DNA of 64,000 nucleotides, taken from Escarpia spicata. Its lineage: Eukaryota > Annelida > Polychaeta > Sabellida > Siboglinidae. The position numbers and the translations under genes were made by a program. Below the pieces are notes generated by a model that worked only from the letters and a program-made list of their open reading frames with translations, was not told where the DNA came from and did no database searches. Location of the stretch: the NCBI GenBank assembly GCA_963995525.1, contig OZ023205.1, positions 45,082,704-45,146,703 on the forward strand, in the 5' to 3' direction. Shown here piece after piece: positions 19,887 through 29,393 of this stretch (its first letter is position 1; each line of letters starts with the position of its first letter).

Positions 19887-22751
19887 ATGCCGCCTACTAC
19901 TACTAGGTGGCAATGTCCGAAATGCGGTACTTATTTCGCGAAACAGTCGACGTTAGAGCGACACGCGAAGAGTTCGAAACGATGAGGCGATAACGCGCTA
20001 TGGCACGACGCCGAACGGCGTGCGCCTGAACGAACTGGAACGCGTGGAGACGATTTTCGGCATCAACATCGCCGTCTATCGACTGACGGCGACTGGCGCC
20101 GCCGAACTAGTCCGTCGGTCGATCGAAACGCATCCCACGACCCTGAACGTCAACCTGTAATTACGACGTCACGAAGCGACGTGCGAGGGCGGTGTTCGTC
20201 ACGTGTTTCCAGGCGGCGTCTACCGACCGACGTCGTCCGTATTTCAACGACTCGACGACGAAGGTATCGACGTCGGCGACGACGATATGCGCTACTATCC
20301 GTACCGCGCGACATTCGATTTTGAATGTTATTTTGCCGCCAACGATCTGCCGCCGGATACCGACAAATGTCGGTGGCTAGCGCGACACGAACTGCTCAGC
20401 GTGAGCGTTGCGTCGAACGTGCCCGGACACGAAGCGGCGCGCTGTTACGTCACGACCGGTGATTCGGCCGACTTAGCGCGCCGCCTCATCGATGACCTGG
20501 AAGCCGTGAGCGCGGCGGCGTGCGCGGTTCTACGCCCCCGCTATGACGCGGTCTTCGAGGCGCTCGAAGCGCTCGACGAAGACTGGCGGCGACGACGCGA
20601 CGACGACAACGATTCGTCACCGTACGCCGCACTCGCCGACCGCCTGTGGACGCACCTGCGTCAAATGCCCGTACTGGGCTTCAACAGCGGTAAGTACGAT
20701 TTGAATGTCGTCAAAAAGTACTTGACCCCCCTGCTCATAACCGACGACGCGCAGCACACATCGTCGGCGTTCACCATTAAACGACAGAACGCTTACATGT
20801 GCCTGACGACGTCGACGTTGAAATTTCTCGACTTAACTAATTACCTCGCGCCCGGTGTCAGCTACGAGCGCTATCTGAAAGCGTACGGCTGCGCGTACGG
20901 TTCAACGGATCGAACAAAGACCTGCACCGCCTACTGCAGTCGCAGATCGTCGGCGGTCCATCGATCATCTTCTCGCGTCATCACGAAGCCGGGGTGACGT
21001 CGATTCCAGGCGGTAACAACCCGTGTCGTTCGATAGTCGGCTATGACGCGAACGGCCTCTATCTATCGGCGATGATGCGGGAAATGCCGACGGGTTAGTA
21101 CACGCGCCGACGCGCGGAGAACGGCTTTCGAGCGGTACACGTGCACCGCTACGGTCGTATGGCCGTAGAGTGGTTGACGTACGAAGCGGAACGAATCGGC
21201 ACTCCTATACGGCACCAGTTGAACGGACGCGAGAAGCGCGTCGGTAAGTACCGAGTCGACGGTTGGTGCGCCGCCACGCGAACGGCGTATCAATTTCACG
21301 GCTGTTACTTTCACGGCTGCCCGATATGCCAGACGCACGTGACGACGAACGCCGTCAACGGTCAACCGATGACGACGCTGTACGCCGCGACGATCGCCGT
21401 GACGGCCTACCTGCGCCGCCACGTCGATGCCGTCGTCGAAATGTGGGAGTGCCAGTGGCGAGCCGTGAGACCCCCCGTGGCGCCACCCGACGCGAGGCGC
21501 GTAACGCACTCGACGATACTGGCGGGTGTACGCGACGGCTCTCTATTCGGTCTCGTGCAGTGCGATATCGCCGTGCCGGAAGCGCTGCGCGCTAAGTTCG
21601 CCGAAATGCAGCCCGTGTTCAAGAACGCCGATATCGCGCGCGACGATCTCAGCCCGTTCATGCGCCGCTACGCCGAGTCGCACGATCTACTTACCCGACC
21701 TCAACGGACGCTCGTCGGTAGCTACTTCGGCACGGCGATCGTGCTCGCCACGCCCCTCCTACGCTGGTATCTGGAGCACGGGCTCGTCGTCGCGCGCATC
21801 TACCAGGTGATCGAGTACACGCCGATCGCCTGCTTTCGCCGTTTCGGCGACACGGTGTCGACGGCGCGACGCGAGGGCGACGTCGACCCCGACAAAGCGA
21901 TCATCGCCGACACCTTCAAACTACTCGGCAACAGTTCGTACGGGAAGACGATTACGCGCGTCGATCGGCACCGGGATATCAAGTACGCTACGCCGGTAGG
22001 CGCCTCGCAACTCGTCAACAACCGTCGCTTCCGGCAACTCGACGTCGTCGCCGACGACGAGCTGTACGAGGTGGCGCTGAATAAGCGCACCGTCGTCTAC
22101 GGCCTGCCGATTCAAATCGGTTATTTCGTGTATCAATACGCGAAATTACGAATGCTCGAATTTTATTACGACTTCGTCGACGCCTACTTTCCACGCCCGC
22201 TCTTCCAGTACTGCGCTATGGACACCGACTCGGCGTACATAGCCCTCCCGGGTCACGACATCGACGCGCTCGTACAGGAAGCGCTGCGCGAACACTACTT
22301 CCGGAATCGGTCGCTCTGGTTTCCGGCCGAATGTTGCGACGCGCACGTGGACGCCTACGTACGGCGCCGCGTCGCCGGACTGACGTGGGAGGGTGGGGAC
22401 TGCTGCGCGCGCCGTCTTCTATTCGATCATCGAACGCCGGGTCTCCTCAAAGAAGAGTGGCGCGGCGACGGAATCGTGGCGCTGTGCAGTAAGACGTACT
22501 ACTGCTTCGGTGGCTACAACGGCGCGAAGTACAGCACGAAGGGATTGAGCAAGCGTCAGAACGATATCGACGAGCACGCCTTCCTCGCCGTACTGCGCGA
22601 CCGACGCAGCGGCGTCGGTTGGAACCGCGGCTTCCAGGTGAAAAACTCGTCCGTGTTGACGTACGTTCAAGAGCGCGCGGCGTTGAGCTATTTCTACGCT
22701 AAACGCCGCGTGCTCGACGACGGCGTCACCACGGCACCGATACTCGTCTAA
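19887..22751 (+). pseudogene. polB: protein-primed family B DNA polymerase, broken
   Basis: Replicative polymerase of the element. The N-terminus is a C2H2-type finger (WQCPKCGTYFAKQSTLERH). Exonuclease motifs FDFECYF and FNSGKYDLN follow. The polymerase domain has GYDANGLYLSAM (motif A), LLGNSSYGKTI (motif B) and AMDTDSAYI (motif C). At least four lesions occur: a frame change after the finger (19985), TAA at 20158-20160 with apparent loss of family sequence there, a frameshift with internal deletion near 20900, and TAG at 21096-21098. The piece 21099-22751 is otherwise open to the normal end. All catalytic motifs survive as sequence, but no full-length protein is possible. Confidence 0.93.
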
Positions 22752-22895
22752 CTCGTATAACTAAACCTACCCTAGGGGTGGGGGGCCGCCTAGGGGTAGG
22801 GTTCTGTATGTATGTATGTAGGTAGCGTAATAAAACACAATTGCGTACATTTCATCGTTTTTTTATTACTATACACGTAAAAGCGAAGCAAAGCA
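22752..22895. terminator. convergent polyadenylation region
   Basis: Gap between the convergent polymerase and protease genes. AATAAA occurs on the plus strand at 22829-22834 and on the minus strand at 22867-22862, so transcripts from both arms can end here with slight overlap. Short GGGGTGGGG and (TATG)n runs are also present. Confidence 0.7.
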
Positions 22896-23351
22896 TTAAT
22901 GTGGCTTTAGCCAATCGAATACGAGACGGTCATTGTTCACCCGATTGGTGCCGAATAGGTTCTGGAACGTCGTCAACGGCATGCCGCGACATCGGAGGAG
23001 TAGGTAGGCGACGCAATATTGTCCGCACACGCTAGAGACGACGCTCTGCAATCGCTTGTCGTTGTACATCCACGCGTCGCCGCAGTATCGGTGCAGGAAG
23101 GCGCGGAAGTCGGCGTGCAGCGGCGGCAGACCGTACGAATCGAAGTACTCGCCGACGCCTCGCCGGTCGACGTAGACGGCCACCCAGTGCTCCCCCGGTT
23201 CGCCGCCGTCGTCGGTATTGCACACGAAGGCCATCGGGTAAGTGGCGGCGGCGGCGGTGGTAAGTAGCGCGTCTTTAGGCACGACGCCGACGACGATGCG
23301 TTTAGCGTACGCGTCGAGTTCGAGGCGACGCAGCAGTTGGAACGTATCCAT
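22896..23351 (-). CDS. adenain-like maturation cysteine protease
   Basis: A 151-residue protein of the adenovirus protease / Ulp1-like C5 family, which cleaves capsid precursor proteins during assembly. The His is seen in GEHWVAVYVD, the acidic residue in EYFDSYGLPP and the Cys in CGQYCVAYLL; the flanking order is that of adenain. Length fits the Polinton family. The frame is intact. Its ATG is two bases beyond the major capsid stop codon, so both are probably on one late transcript. Confidence 0.92.
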   Translation of the reverse strand: MDTFQLLRRLELDAYAKRIVVGVVPKDALLTTAAAATYPMAFVCNTDDGGEPGEHWVAVYVDRRGVGEYFDSYGLPPLHADFRAFLHRYCGDAWMYNDKRLQSVVSSVCGQYCVAYLLLRCRGMPLTTFQNLFGTNRVNNDRLVFDWLKPH

Positions 23352-23353
23352 GG

Positions 23354-24661
23354 TTACGACGTACAGTCGTACAGGACGTTCCGGGTCCGATCGATCTCCA
23401 TCACCGTCTCGAATTCCGCGTACACGACGACGTTCATCGGTCGGGGTAGCGGCGTCGAGAACTGCATTTCAGCGCCCACGGTCCCCTGACGCACGACGTT
23501 GAAATGGTCCCCGTCGCAACAGTCGGGGGTCAGGTCGAAAGCGAAGACGGTGTAGCCGGCTTCGAAGTCCGAGCGCGATATGTCGTTCCCCTCGTCCTCG
23601 CCCGCCTTTCCGGTAGCCTCGAAGAGATTCATGTAGCTTCGTATGCACCGGTGGTGCGGGAAGTCCGGCTGCAGCGGTTTGCTCGGCACCTGACGTCCGT
23701 CGACGACGAGCGCGAGGAAGGTTATGTCGTTGTGCTGCGCGTTGAACGGATTTCTAGTGTTGTCTCCGTTGTAGGTGGCGTTGTCGATCATCATCAGGAT
23801 TATGCGTTTCGGAATCGCACCCATGTACAGGTTCTCGTGCGTGTGCGATAGCGTGCCCACGGTTATCGAGAACGACTTGCAGTCGACGCGGCGCATCGGA
23901 AACTTAGCCGTTCCCAAAGTCCACGCTTTGATGTGACCCAGCTGGACTTCCGGGTTCAACTTCACTTTTCGTACGTACAGGCAAATCGAGCGTATCACGA
24001 TATGCCATCCCGGCGCGGCAGCCGCCGGGGCCATGAGCGCGAAGGCGTCCTTCGACTGGACCATGCGTATTTTCGTGTCGACCCCGCTCGGTAGGAGGAG
24101 GTTTAGCGTAAACGCGTCGACGTGCAGGTGTCCCATCATCTCCACCTCGGCGCTGGCCGCCGTCAGATCGCGCCGCGCTACGAACCCGGTGTTGTCGCCC
24201 CCGCGCGCGTTCATGTGTCCGGCGCTGTCTTTGTACCACAACGACCCCGTGAGATGCGATCGTTTCGCGTCGCTACCGTAACTCAGCAGGGTCTCGATGT
24301 AGGCCCGGTACGCCTACGTATTGGTCGACGGCGTCACGAGCGTACCGTTCAGCGACACGTCGATTTGACTGAACACCGAATGGAATAAATTGTTGACCGG
24401 CGCCACGTTGGCGCCGGCCGCCAGATCGGTACCGTCCCCCTGAACCACTTTGAAGCGGACGTACGTTTGAAGACTCGCCAGGTCCGTGTAGTCGTTATCC
24501 GACCCCGGAATGAGGAACTCGATGGGACCGCCGGCGTCGAGAGCCGTCAGCGGTTGGTAGACGGTCCACTGACTGCTCTCGACGCTCTTCTGCGTCACCG
24601 GTCCGGTGAACAGGTCCAGTTCGGCCTTCACGCCCTCGCACGCTGTCTTTACGAACGCCAT
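23354..24661 (-). pseudogene. major capsid protein (double jelly-roll) with one nonsense codon
   Basis: Hexon-like capsid protein forming the icosahedral shell. The frame starts at 24661 (MAFVKTACEG), with a typical N-terminal FLIPGSDNDYTDL and LFHSVFSQIDVSLNG. It is interrupted by TAG at 24316-24314 after about 115 codons. The same frame then continues without further lesion to TAA at 23354, with GNDISRSDFEAGYTVFAFDL and MNVVVYAEF near the end. Total length is about 435 codons, normal for the family. One substitution therefore separates this copy from an open frame. The downstream part could not start efficiently at the right place. Confidence 0.92.
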
Positions 24662-24706
24662 CGTTACGCGTCGAATATATCGACCGGTCGACGCCCTCTC
24701 TTCCGT

Positions 24707-25045
24707 CTACTTCTTTTTAGGCGGTCTTTTTTTCAACCGTCTCTTCTTCGGCGCCGGCCCTTTCAATAGGCCGTCGAGAAGATCGACGCCGGCCTCCTTC
24801 GCGCGTCGTTTTACCGACGCTTTCAGATTGCAGCCGCCGACGACGTCCCGCGCCACGTGCACGCCGGTTTTGAGCGCGCGTTTTCCCAAAGTCATGGCGC
24901 CTCTCTTAAAAAGCGGCATGACGCTTCGAAACAGGCTCCCGAAGATATTACCCAGACCGTGTCCTCGTTGACCCCGACCGCCGACGAAGACCGGCAGTTG
25001 ACCGCCGACCTGTCGAACGTAGTACTCATCGTACGGGTTCGGCAT
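24707..25045 (-). CDS. small basic capsid-associated protein (pX/pVI-like)
   Basis: A 112-residue protein starting MPNPYDEYYVRQVGGQLPVF, then a glycine/arginine-rich stretch, an IFGSLFRSVMPLFKRGA amphipathic segment, and a very basic C-terminus ending in KKRRLKKRPPKKK. Proteins with this layout lie between penton and hexon genes in adintoviruses and Polintons. They are compared with adenovirus pX/pVI, which act in the core and in membrane disruption. It starts 5 bases after the penton stop and ends 45 bases before the capsid start. The frame is intact. Confidence 0.8.
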   Translation of the reverse strand: MPNPYDEYYVRQVGGQLPVFVGGRGQRGHGLGNIFGSLFRSVMPLFKRGAMTLGKRALKTGVHVARDVVGGCNLKASVKRRAKEAGVDLLDGLLKGPAPKKRRLKKRPPKKK

Positions 25046-25050
25046 GGTGG

Positions 25051-25878
25051 TTAAAACAATCTCGATTTACAGCGTCTGATGTGAAGCGTCGCCACTAGCT
25101 TCCCCCGCTCGAATGGTATCGGTTGACCGCAATCGTCTCTTATATCGACCTCGATCGTGTCGAATTGATGCCGCAGCAGCTTCACGTATTGGACGCGGTC
25201 GAACGTTTCCGAAATAACGCTACCGTTCGTACCGAAGACGGCGATGTTTCGAAGGAGCGGCGCGTACACGTACAGGGTGTCGACGCCCGCCTTCATATCC
25301 ACCGTATTGCGACCTTCGTACGCGAACGTGTACGCGGCGGGGCTGGTCTCGATAACGACGACTTCCGGTTCGGGGCCCATCATCGGAGGACTTACGATAA
25401 CGTTCTTATGGAAACCTAGCAAGCTCTTCAGACGGCTCGTATCGGGTAGGGTAAATGCGACACCCGCCGACATACGCAGCGTCATTCGGTTAGAGACGCC
25501 ACTGTACTCTAGACGCACCCTGACCTTATCGCTGCACAATTTCATTAGCGCCTCGTTGAGCTCGCGCAGTAGCACGTAAACGTTGTTGTAGAAACCGTGA
25601 GTAATCGTACCCTGCCGGTATATCCCGATACCGTCCATGGTCGTGAAAAGACCCATCTCACCTCGTGGCGCCGATAGGTAGAAGGTGGCGTCCGCCTCTC
25701 TCACGTTGTACCACGTGTGCGGGTACTGTAGCGTCACCAGTCCGCATTCCCATTCTCCGCCAGGCAGGTCGAAACGTCGCGGCAGCGTCGTGATGTAGTG
25801 CGTCAACGTATTTTCGGGGTGCCGCTTCATAGACGCGTTGCTCGGTAGCGTCAGGTAAAAGTCAGACGATACCGCCAT
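25051..25878 (-). CDS. penton (minor capsid, single jelly-roll) protein
   Basis: A 275-residue protein beginning MAVSSDFYLTLPSNASM, with PENTLTHYITTLPRRFDLPG and WECGLVTLQYPHTWYNV. These are hallmarks of the Polinton/adintovirus penton that occupies capsid vertices. The middle has TLPDTSRLKSLLGF, the end FDTIEVDIRDDCGQPIPFE. The frame is intact and of normal length. Its start overlaps the membrane-protein gene by 17 bases. Confidence 0.9.
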   Translation of the reverse strand: MAVSSDFYLTLPSNASMKRHPENTLTHYITTLPRRFDLPGGEWECGLVTLQYPHTWYNVREADATFYLSAPRGEMGLFTTMDGIGIYRQGTITHGFYNNVYVLLRELNEALMKLCSDKVRVRLEYSGVSNRMTLRMSAGVAFTLPDTSRLKSLLGFHKNVIVSPPMMGPEPEVVVIETSPAAYTFAYEGRNTVDMKAGVDTLYVYAPLLRNIAVFGTNGSVISETFDRVQYVKLLRHQFDTIEVDIRDDCGQPIPFERGKLVATLHIRRCKSRLF

Positions 25879-26242
25879 CGTCTCGTCGTCGTCGACCGCC
25901 GCCGCCGCTCATAGACGGACTCGGGAGCAGGTAACCGAGACAGCTGCTCAACAGCGCCGTCCACAGGTTGGTGTCGCCTTGCCCCCGCGTCAGATTGTAT
26001 ATACTAACGGCGATGACGAAGTACAGGACGATGACCTGACAGAGGAATACGATTTCGGCCTTTTGGCATTCGTTACCACAGAGCCGCCATGGATCGGGTT
26101 CGTGGACGGTGGAGTCGTTGGCGTTCTCGACGGCGTCGACGGAGTCCTCGTTGGTAGTCTTCGTCGGCTTCTCTGAACAGGTAGCGGCGTCAACGGAGTC
26201 CTCTTTGGTAGTCTTCTTCGGCTGCTCGTCGATCGTCTTCAT
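25862..26242 (-). CDS. small membrane protein with polar repeat N-terminus
   Basis: A 126-residue protein. Residues 1-45 hold two near-repeats of KKTTKEDSVDA / KTTNEDSVDA. A hydrophobic membrane segment, FLCQVIVLYFVIAVSIY, and a second hydrophobic patch (TALLSSCLGYLLP) follow, then a glycine/arginine-rich tail. Similar short membrane proteins occur beside the penton in other Polintons; the role is unknown. The stop overlaps the penton start. The TATA-like GTATAAGG about 35 bases upstream suggests it begins the structural transcript. Confidence 0.65.
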   Translation of the reverse strand: MKTIDEQPKKTTKEDSVDAATCSEKPTKTTNEDSVDAVENANDSTVHEPDPWRLCGNECQKAEIVFLCQVIVLYFVIAVSIYNLTRGQGDTNLWTALLSSCLGYLLPSPSMSGGGGRRRRDDGGIV

Positions 26243-26276
26243 CGTCGCACCACTGCGGTCTGCGGCTACAGCAGGG

Positions 26277-26286
26277 CCCCTTATAC
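26277..26286 (-). promoter_or_regulatory. TATA-like element upstream of the structural gene block
   Basis: On the minus strand GTATAAGGGG lies 35 bases before the ATG at 26242. The membrane protein, penton, pX-like, capsid and protease genes follow with overlaps or gaps of 2-45 bases, so this may drive all five. Confidence 0.55.
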
Positions 26287-26366
26287 GGGAGGAGCGACGT
26301 TCCCCTGCATAAACACGACTCGTGCAGCCGCCAGCATTCCTCGTGACGCGTCCAACGCATGCCGCG

Positions 26367-27470
26367 CTAGTATAGATCCACGAGCGCCGCGGCGTCGATC
26401 CAACTGTTGAAGGAGGCCGGGTAACCGCTCCATTTTACGAGCGCCTCCGACCCGCGCCGCCGAAGAACCTCCTCCACTCGATATAGTTTGTCCTTCGGAA
26501 CGACTACGCGTTGTACTTCCTGTTCGTAGAAGGCGCCCTCTACCGGTGTCCCGGCGTCGTCCTTCAGTCGATAAACGGGCGGTTCGGACGGATGCACCTC
26601 TGCGACGGTGAAGAGCTCCTCGCTCCAGTTAGGCATGTATCCTTTTTGGAATTGACCCCTCGTCTTACTGATACGCACGCGATCTCCTTCGCGAAGTTTC
26701 GGTTTTTTTCCCCTACCGCCGCCGTACAGGCGTTACCATACGTCCTCCTGATTCGTCGCGTCGACGCTCGCCGGCGTCCTACCGATGCTTCGATGATAGG
26801 CGTTGTTGTACGAATGCACGAAATCCGGTAACGCCTCTACGTAGCGCAGCGTCTCGTGTTTCGTAAAATAACGCCACATGCGCGTCTTCAAACTCCGATT
26901 GAATCGTTCCACGACGCTCGCTTTAGTCTCCTCGTTATGCGTCACTAAATGATGAACGCCGTGACTCTTTAGGAACGTTTGCAGGGGTCGGTTCAGAAAC
27001 TCGGTCCCCTTATCGGTCTGCAGCGCGTTCGGCGGCGCGTCGTTCAGCAGACGCGCGAAGGCCGCGACGAGCGACGCGCCGGACTTACTCTTCAACGGAA
27101 CGCACCACGCCCGCTTCGAAAACACGTCGATGACCGTCAATAGATATGTTATACCGTCGTTGTGTTTTTTTAACCTAGTCAGATCGACCAGATCGGCTTG
27201 CCACTGCTGGTTTTGACCGCCCACGATGACGCAACGTCGTTTGAAACGTCTTTTGACCGGTTTGTGTAGGGTATAAGCGTCCTGCGCCGCTAGCCACCGC
27301 TCGACATCCGGTCGTCGTCGTCCCCCTTTGACGCCCGGTGCAACGCGTCGACGCCTCCGTAACTCCCCGCCCGTTTCGGATCGAAGTAGAGTTCATTCAG
27401 TTCATCGTCGTCGTCGTTTCGTTTTCAAAAATTTTCTTTTTGGACGACGACGACTCCACCCGGACACCAT
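26367..27470 (-). pseudogene. retrovirus-like integrase with chromodomain, broken
   Basis: Polinton integrase, which joins the TIR ends to target DNA. The ATG at 27470 lies about 37 bases after a TATA box. The frame is lost in a GAC-repeat near 27400 and regained near 27310, so two indels flank an ELYFDPKRAGSYGGVDAL segment. The catalytic core is then open from 27309 to 26736: WQADLVDLTRL (first Asp), ALQTDKGTEFLN (second Asp) and ETKASVVERFNRSLK (Glu). TAA at 26735-26733 interrupts the frame 18 codons before an SH3-like and chromodomain part (YRVEEVLRRRGSEALVKWSG) that ends at 26367. The DDE residues remain; the protein is not producible intact. Confidence 0.9.
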
Positions 27471-27506
27471 GACGACGACGACGACGACGACGAATGAACG
27501 ACGAAT

Positions 27507-27514
27507 ATTATATA
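27507..27514 (-). promoter_or_regulatory. TATA box of integrase gene
   Basis: TATATAAT on the minus strand, 37-44 bases before the ATG at 27470. The leader between them is a run of CGT/GTC triplets (27471-27500). Confidence 0.65.
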
Positions 27515-27581
27515 GAGAGCGATAACCGTGATGATGATGACGCCGACGACGACGGCGACCGTTCGTGTATCGGCGGCATCG

Positions 27582-28301
27582 TCACATCGATTCCCACGCG
27601 TCCAACGCTCTCTTTCTAGAACGTCGTCGTCGCACCGCCTTCCCCGCTGAACTGACCGCCGCCGCCTCCTCCTCCGCTTCTCTTGACCGCCGCCGCCGCC
27701 GCCGCTCCATGTACTCCCGATAGCGCGGGTTGCCGACGAACTCCATAGGAATGTTCATACCCTTCATACTCAACCCGAAAGCGCGCCATCCTAGGGGCTG
27801 CGTCGTCTTCGTTCTCGTTCGCATGAGATCGTTCACTAGATCGACCATGTTACTCCCCGCGATCGTTTTACCGTCGTACACGAATTCGCCGCGGTCGTTC
27901 CATCGACACAAGGGATCGGCTTTCATTTTCGCGATAAGTAGACTCGCCTTCCCTTTCAGCGTTTTCGGCATGCTGGCTACGATTTTGCGCTCTACGGCCT
28001 CCGACGATGGCGCAGCCGCCGTGGGCTGTGGTATCTCACCGCCGTCGGCGTTGACCATCGACACGCGTACCGGTTGCGCCGTTACAGCCGCCTCTATAGT
28101 GTTGTAGCGACTCAGCAGTTGATTGTACGACACCACCTTATCGCGTTTGGATAAATCCGATCGCTCTAAAATATCTTTCATGTCGCTGTCCAGGCTACTC
28201 AGTACACGTGATCGGGGCGTGCAGCTCGACGACGGCTGTGGCTGAAGGAGACTTTCCACCAATCGCGGGTCGACCAACGCCATCTTCTTCGCGTACTGCA
28301 T
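27582..28301 (-). CDS. conserved Polinton protein of unknown function
   Basis: A 239-residue protein beginning MQYAKKMALVDPRLVESLL. Its pattern I recognise from many animal Polintons: LSSLDSDMKDILERSDLS, a variable linker, a KASLLIAKMKADPLCRW block with GEFVYDGKTIAGSNMVDLV (a helix-strand region), a GNPRYREYM motif, and an arginine/glutamate-rich tail. The function is unknown; nuclear or DNA-binding activity is suggested only by the basic tail. The frame is intact. The start is 10 bases or less after the preceding gene's terminal stop, suggesting one transcript. Confidence 0.75.
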   Translation of the reverse strand: MQYAKKMALVDPRLVESLLQPQPSSSCTPRSRVLSSLDSDMKDILERSDLSKRDKVVSYNQLLSRYNTIEAAVTAQPVRVSMVNADGGEIPQPTAAAPSSEAVERKIVASMPKTLKGKASLLIAKMKADPLCRWNDRGEFVYDGKTIAGSNMVDLVNDLMRTRTKTTQPLGWRAFGLSMKGMNIPMEFVGNPRYREYMERRRRRRSREAEEEAAAVSSAGKAVRRRRSRKRALDAWESM

Positions 28302-28313
28302 CGATTAACCCCC

Positions 28314-28699
28314 GATGATCTGTTTGAATAGTGGCAGGAGAACGGTGCTCGCTAACGGCGCTAGCAGGGCCGTCAGAAAACCACCCGCCCCCGTTTGCAA
28401 GATGCCGGAATTCGTTTGTTGACCAGATCACGCAGGTGATCTCTGTATTTCGTCAACACGCGTTTCTGCTTCGGCGACACCTTCACGTTCCCTCTCAGAA
28501 TATTGTACGCGCAATCGCACAGACTACATATGAGACCGACCTCCGAGTGGGCGAGAACGGCTTTTCGCAGATCGATGTTCCGCTTATGTCTATCCATCAA
28601 CTGCAGGGCGAAAATGTGTCTCTTCAGGCGTTGCTCCGAAACCGTCGTCGCCACCTTTGGTCGTCGCTTCGCCGCTACCACCGCGCGTCTTCCCGTCAT
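28314..28699 (-). pseudogene. conserved small Polinton protein, one frameshift
   Basis: Starts at 28699 (MTGRRAVVAAKRRPKV). It has a helical central part, LICSLCDCAYNILRGNVKVS then PKQKRVLTKYRDHLRDL, typical of a small basic protein found in many animal Polintons. The frame as read ends at 28373 in an unrelated tail. In the next frame, a glycine/hydrophobic end (GGFLTALLAPLASTVLLPLF) runs to TAA at about 28314, as expected for the family. One indel near 28400-28410 therefore separates body and tail. The conserved tail suggests a membrane-active or capsid-internal role; this is inference. Confidence 0.7.
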
Positions 28700-28730
28700 A
28701 CCGACTAATGCGTACGCGGCGACGTCCCTC

Positions 28731-28741
28731 TCTACTTATAG
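28731..28741 (-). promoter_or_regulatory. TATA element overlapping the ATPase stop codon
   Basis: On the minus strand CTATAAGTAGA lies 32-42 bases before the ATG at 28699. The TAA within it (28738-28736) is also the stop codon of the packaging ATPase. Confidence 0.5.
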
Positions 28742-29371
28742 TTGACCACCCTTCCGTACGTAGACGTACTGAAGGGGGTCGTCCGGAAATATACACGTAC
28801 GCAGGCGCATGTACTCTTCCATTTCCTGTTTCAGGTCGACGAAGAGATAGCCGTACGCCGTCGACGTCGCGTCTTTGAAAGCCTCTATCATGTAGTTGAA
28901 CTTTTCCGGGTACATCTGTTTCGCTAGGTGACCTACTTGACCGGCGTCTCGGGGGTTCTTGAATAGCGCTAAGTATTGGGCGTTCAGGCTGATTGTACGG
29001 TTTTCTTTCCCTTTCGGAAACATGTTCTGTCGGAGTTGTACGACCGACGTATTACAATGACGACTTTTTATAGTAAACAGTGCCTTCACTCCGCTATCGG
29101 TCTCCTCCATGAGGTCGTCGAGTACTACAAGCGTCCTCTTTTTACCGTCTAAATGTGTCGTAGCCGGCAGGCCGTCTACGAAGTCTATTTTCGGAGACAT
29201 AGACGCGTAGGCGGTCTGCCACTGCCCGTAACACCACAGGATTTTTTCGGGGGCCGGATCGATCATAGCGCGTCGTATCAGACGTTCGACGAACGTCGTC
29301 TTACCGCATCCCGTAGGACCGGATACTATACACGTAAACGGATGCTTCAACAACGGTTCGCTCATTTTCAC
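28736..29371 (-). CDS. genome-packaging ATPase (FtsK/HerA, A32-like)
   Basis: A 211-residue P-loop ATPase that pumps the element's DNA into capsids. Walker A is SGPTGCGKTTF near residue 20, Walker B is TLVVLDDLM near residue 85, and the sensor-like stretch is NTSVVQLRQNMFPKG. Length is typical for Polinton ATPases. The frame is intact. Methionines at residues 1 and 3 could both start. It lies 22 bases after the NADAR stop codon, so it may share that promoter. Confidence 0.92.
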   Translation of the reverse strand: MKMSEPLLKHPFTCIVSGPTGCGKTTFVERLIRRAMIDPAPEKILWCYGQWQTAYASMSPKIDFVDGLPATTHLDGKKRTLVVLDDLMEETDSGVKALFTIKSRHCNTSVVQLRQNMFPKGKENRTISLNAQYLALFKNPRDAGQVGHLAKQMYPEKFNYMIEAFKDATSTAYGYLFVDLKQEMEEYMRLRTCIFPDDPLQYVYVRKGGQL

Positions 29372-29393
29372 GACTGATACTGGCTGAGGTTTT

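Noticed and set aside
21063..28900. Many long antisense frames inside the Polinton
   Set aside because: High GC and biased codon use make shadow frames; the opposite strand shows clear family motifs.
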